Shown here in pieces: positions 31,740 through 33,870 of a stretch of DNA of 33,870 nt. The translations under genes and the position numbers were made by a program. Positions within the stretch are counted from its first letter, which is position 1; the number at the start of each line of letters is the position of its first letter. The stretch spans positions 1 through 33,870 of the forward strand of contig JALEZQ010000004.1 in the NCBI GenBank assembly GCA_022772475.1, read 5' to 3'. Source of the DNA: Bacteroidales bacterium (GTDB lineage: Bacteria; Bacteroidota; Bacteroidia; Bacteroidales; Bacteroidaceae). The notes under the pieces are model-generated. The model worked only from the letters and a program-made list of their open reading frames with translations. It was not told the origin of the DNA and searched no databases.

Positions 31740-33692
31740 ATGAAAGATGGAATGATAAAGGTGGCTGCCGCCGTCTGCCAGACGGTCGTGGCCGACGTGC
31801 GCCACAACACCGAAGAGATAGAGTCGCTCATGGCCCGCGCCGAAGGCATGGGCATCGACATCGTGTGCTTCCCCGAACTGGCCGTCACGGGCTATACCTG
31901 TCAGGACCTGTTTGGCCAGCAGTTGCTCCTCGAGAGGGTGGAGGCCGCCCTGCTGCGCCTGATGGAGTTCAGTCGCAACGTCGAGGTGGTGAGCATCGTC
32001 GGCGTCCCCGTCGCCTATCGCGGTATGCTTTTCAACTGTGCCGCTGTCCTCCACCGCGGCGTCATCCACGGTTTTGTGCCCAAGACCTTCGTGCCCGAGT
32101 ATAACGAGTTTTACGAGCGCCGCTGGTTCACCTCGGCCAGCGCCCTCGAGCCCCACGCCAAGGTCAGCTTCTGCGGGCAGAATGTGCCCCTGTCCTCCCA
32201 CCTGCTGTTCAGCGTCGGCGGCATCCTCTTCGGCATAGAAATATGCGAGGACCTGTGGGCCCCCATCCCGCCCTCGAGCGCATTGGCGCTGGCCGGCGCC
32301 GAAGTCATCTTCAATCTCAGCGCGAGCAACGAACTGGTGGGCAAGGCGCAGTATCTCCGTCAGATTGTGACGACGCAGAGCGCCCGCAGTCTGGCCGGCT
32401 ACGTCTATACCAGCAGCGGCCCGGGCGAGAGCACGCAGGACGTGGTGTTCGGCGGCCGTGGCTTCATTGCCGAGTCGGGTCGTATGCTGGCCGAGCGCGA
32501 TGCCTTCCCCAAGGGCGGCGAACTGACCGTGGCGGAGATTGACGTGGACAGTCTGCGCAGCGACCGCCGCAAGAATACCACCTTTGCCGCTGCCACAGCC
32601 CTCGTGCCCCGCACGTCCGACTTCCCCATCGTCGAAGTGGGCGAGGGGCGTATGACAGACACGTTCACCCTGACGCGAGAGATAGATCCGCTGCCCTTCG
32701 TGCCCAAGGGCGACGAACTGCTCCGCCGCTCGGACCGCATCCTCACCATTCAGGCCGAGGGACTGATGAAGCGTCTGGTGCACACCCATGCCAAGACCGC
32801 CGTCATCGGCATCAGCGGCGGCCTCGACTCCACGCTGGCCCTGCTGGTCACCGTCTGCGCTTTCGACCGTCTGGGGCTCGACCGCAAGGGCATCATCGGC
32901 GTCACCATGCCCGGCTTCGGCACCACCAACCGCACCTATACCAACGCCGTCGGGCTGATAGAAGCGCTCGGCGTCACCTTCCGCGAAATCAGCATCCGCA
33001 AAGCCTGCGAACAGCACTTTGCCGACATCGGCCACGACAGCGACGTGCACGACGTGACGTATGAGAATAGCCAGGCCCGCGAGCGCACACAGATCCTGAT
33101 GGACGTGGCCAACCAGGTGGGAGGCATGGTGGTCGGTACGGGCGACCTGAGCGAACTGGCCCTGGGCTGGGCTACCTACAACGGCGACCACATGAGCATG
33201 TATGGCGTCAATGCCTCCGTGCCCAAAACGCTCGTCAAGCATCTGGTCAACTACGTGGCCTGCCATCTGGCCGACGAACACAGTGCGGCCTTCCTCAAGG
33301 ACATTGTCGATACGCCCATCAGTCCCGAACTCATTCCCGCCAAGAGCGACGGCACCATCAAGCAGATTACGGAAGACCTTGTCGGCCCCTACGAGCTGCA
33401 CGACTTCTTCCTGTATCACACCCTGCGCCATGGACGCCGTCCTGCCAAGGTGTTCCGCCTGGCGCAGCATGCCTTCGACGGGCACGACGACCGCGTGGCC
33501 CGGTATAGCGACGAGACCATCAAGCAGTGGCTGACCACCTTCTATCGCCGCTTCTTCGCCCAGCAGTTCAAGCGCAGCTGTCTGCCCGACGGCCCGAAGA
33601 TTGGCAGTTGCTCGCTCAGCCCCCGTGGCGACTGGCGCATGCCCACCGATGCCTCGTCCGCCGAATGGCTGGCCGAGTGCAGCAGCCTGTAA
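31740..33692 (+). CDS. nadE: Glutamine-dependent NAD(+) synthetase
   Basis: Makes NAD from deamido-NAD, ATP and ammonia released from glutamine in its own N-terminal domain. Of its 650 residues, the nitrilase-type glutaminase domain carries the triad Glu46 (FPELAVTGY), Lys115 (FVPKTFVPEYNEF) and Cys169 (GIEICEDLW). The C-terminal synthetase has the P-loop GISGGLDSTLALL and VGTGDLSELALGWATYNGDHMSMYG. The start at 31740 keeps MKDGMIKVAAAVCQT; Met at 31752 is an alternative, and the frame 17 codons upstream runs through the hairpin and is unlikely. Complete and intact. Confidence 0.97.
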   Translation: MKDGMIKVAAAVCQTVVADVRHNTEEIESLMARAEGMGIDIVCFPELAVTGYTCQDLFGQQLLLERVEAALLRLMEFSRNVEVVSIVGVPVAYRGMLFNCAAVLHRGVIHGFVPKTFVPEYNEFYERRWFTSASALEPHAKVSFCGQNVPLSSHLLFSVGGILFGIEICEDLWAPIPPSSALALAGAEVIFNLSASNELVGKAQYLRQIVTTQSARSLAGYVYTSSGPGESTQDVVFGGRGFIAESGRMLAERDAFPKGGELTVAEIDVDSLRSDRRKNTTFAAATALVPRTSDFPIVEVGEGRMTDTFTLTREIDPLPFVPKGDELLRRSDRILTIQAEGLMKRLVHTHAKTAVIGISGGLDSTLALLVTVCAFDRLGLDRKGIIGVTMPGFGTTNRTYTNAVGLIEALGVTFREISIRKACEQHFADIGHDSDVHDVTYENSQARERTQILMDVANQVGGMVVGTGDLSELALGWATYNGDHMSMYGVNASVPKTLVKHLVNYVACHLADEHSAAFLKDIVDTPISPELIPAKSDGTIKQITEDLVGPYELHDFFLYHTLRHGRRPAKVFRLAQHAFDGHDDRVARYSDETIKQWLTTFYRRFFAQQFKRSCLPDGPKIGSCSLSPRGDWRMPTDASSAEWLAECSSL

Positions 33693-33730
33693 GCGCCCGC
33701 GCCACTATCCCATAGCCGCGATAACAAAAA

Positions 33731-33846
33731 GAGGGTGTATCAAAATTGCCCCTCAAAATATGCTGTTAATACTTAAAGCAAGGCCCCGACTTTCTCAAGT
33801 CAGGGCTTTGCTATATCACAAAGATTTTGTATCTTTGTGATATACA
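33731..33846 (+). mobile_element. End and leader of a second IS1182-like element
   Basis: GAGGGTGTATCAAAAT (33731-33746) resembles Bacteroidetes IS1182-type ends. Then come a hairpin, GCCCCGACTT/AAGTCAGGGC (33783-33806, one mismatch), and a promoter with TTG (33808-33810), 19 bp and TATCTTTG (33830-33837). A perfect 14-bp inverted repeat, TATATCACAAAGAT (33812-33825) and ATCTTTGTGATATA (33831-33844), overlaps the -7 element. The order hairpin-promoter-gene matches the left-edge element. Confidence 0.6.
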
Positions 33847-33870
33847 ATGAATAAAGATATCAAAGGTGCA
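33847..33870 (+). CDS. Probable transposase start, cut by the window edge
   Basis: ATG at 33847 begins MNKDIKGA and runs off the window. It lies 9 bp after a full-consensus -7 element and behind an insertion-sequence end and leader like those of the left transposase. Eight codons are too few for family assignment; the call rests on context. Confidence 0.4.

Noticed and set aside
31461-33485. 674-residue minus-strand open frame
   Set aside because: Shadow of nadE and the end of aspS; the protein is low-complexity and lacks a family signature.

Overview
The window reads as a high-GC member of the Bacteroidales, most likely Prevotellaceae. The basis is family-level: promoters follow the Bacteroidetes pattern (TTG, 19-21 bp, TAnnTTTG), start codons lack Shine-Dalgarno sites, a PorT-like barrel is present, ProRS is of the archaeal/eukaryotic type, and SerA is the short Bacteroidales form. 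Species cannot be named from this sequence. Both edges lie in IS1182-like insertion sequences reading outward, so this may be a whole draft contig broken at repeats.

Layout. (a) 1-1250 is a graveyard of mobile and decayed DNA: a stop-interrupted transposase, the first 21 codons of an AAA ATPase, a 121-bp tandem/inverted repeat that begins where that gene stops, and an intergenic repeat with a second copy near 11.05 kb. (b) 1257-10641, all on the minus strand: tcdA; the rplM-rpsI-rpsB-tsf ribosomal block with its own promoter, structured leaders and an internal terminator before tsf; then serC-serA-DUF1015-nspC-UDG (serine synthesis, carboxynorspermidine decarboxylation, base repair). (c) 10.6-11.5 kb: serC promoter, repeat copy, tRNA-Pro(TGG) and tRNA-Thr(TGT) with promoter and terminators. 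(d) 11.6-20.1 kb, minus strand: proS, an ABC-F ATPase, metA, a lipoprotein, uvrB and a BASS-family transporter, closely spaced. (e) 20.2-21.8 kb: an A/T-richer AAA/DUF4143 ATPase and a LytTR remnant, probably acquired and decaying DNA. (f) 21.9-26.6 kb: uridine phosphorylase and a PD40 envelope protein on the minus strand, divergent from a LysM/periplasmic-binding protein and a PorT-like barrel on the plus strand. (g) 26.7-26.95 kb: an array of ten 22-bp units, each a small hairpin, lying between two convergent terminators. (h) 27.0-33.7 kb: metY and a divergent Lrp/AsnC regulator sharing a region with three Lrp-like boxes, then a HAD phosphatase, aspS and nadE.

How the genes fit together. 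MetA carries the Glu associated with acetyl-CoA use and MetY uses O-acetylhomoserine, so methionine synthesis here probably runs through O-acetylhomoserine, with metY a likely target of the adjacent Lrp-type regulator. SerC and SerA form the serine branch. The LysM protein and PorT-like barrel are almost certainly co-transcribed and look like an envelope module.

The strongest candidate for something undescribed is the hairpin array at 26715-26942. Its stems change in three blocks while pairing is kept, and every G-T pair is a wobble only on the plus strand. Next come the helically phased Lrp boxes, the 610-868 repeat, and the multi-tier hairpin between proS and abcF. No coordinates, families or motifs here were checked by database search; everything was read by eye.
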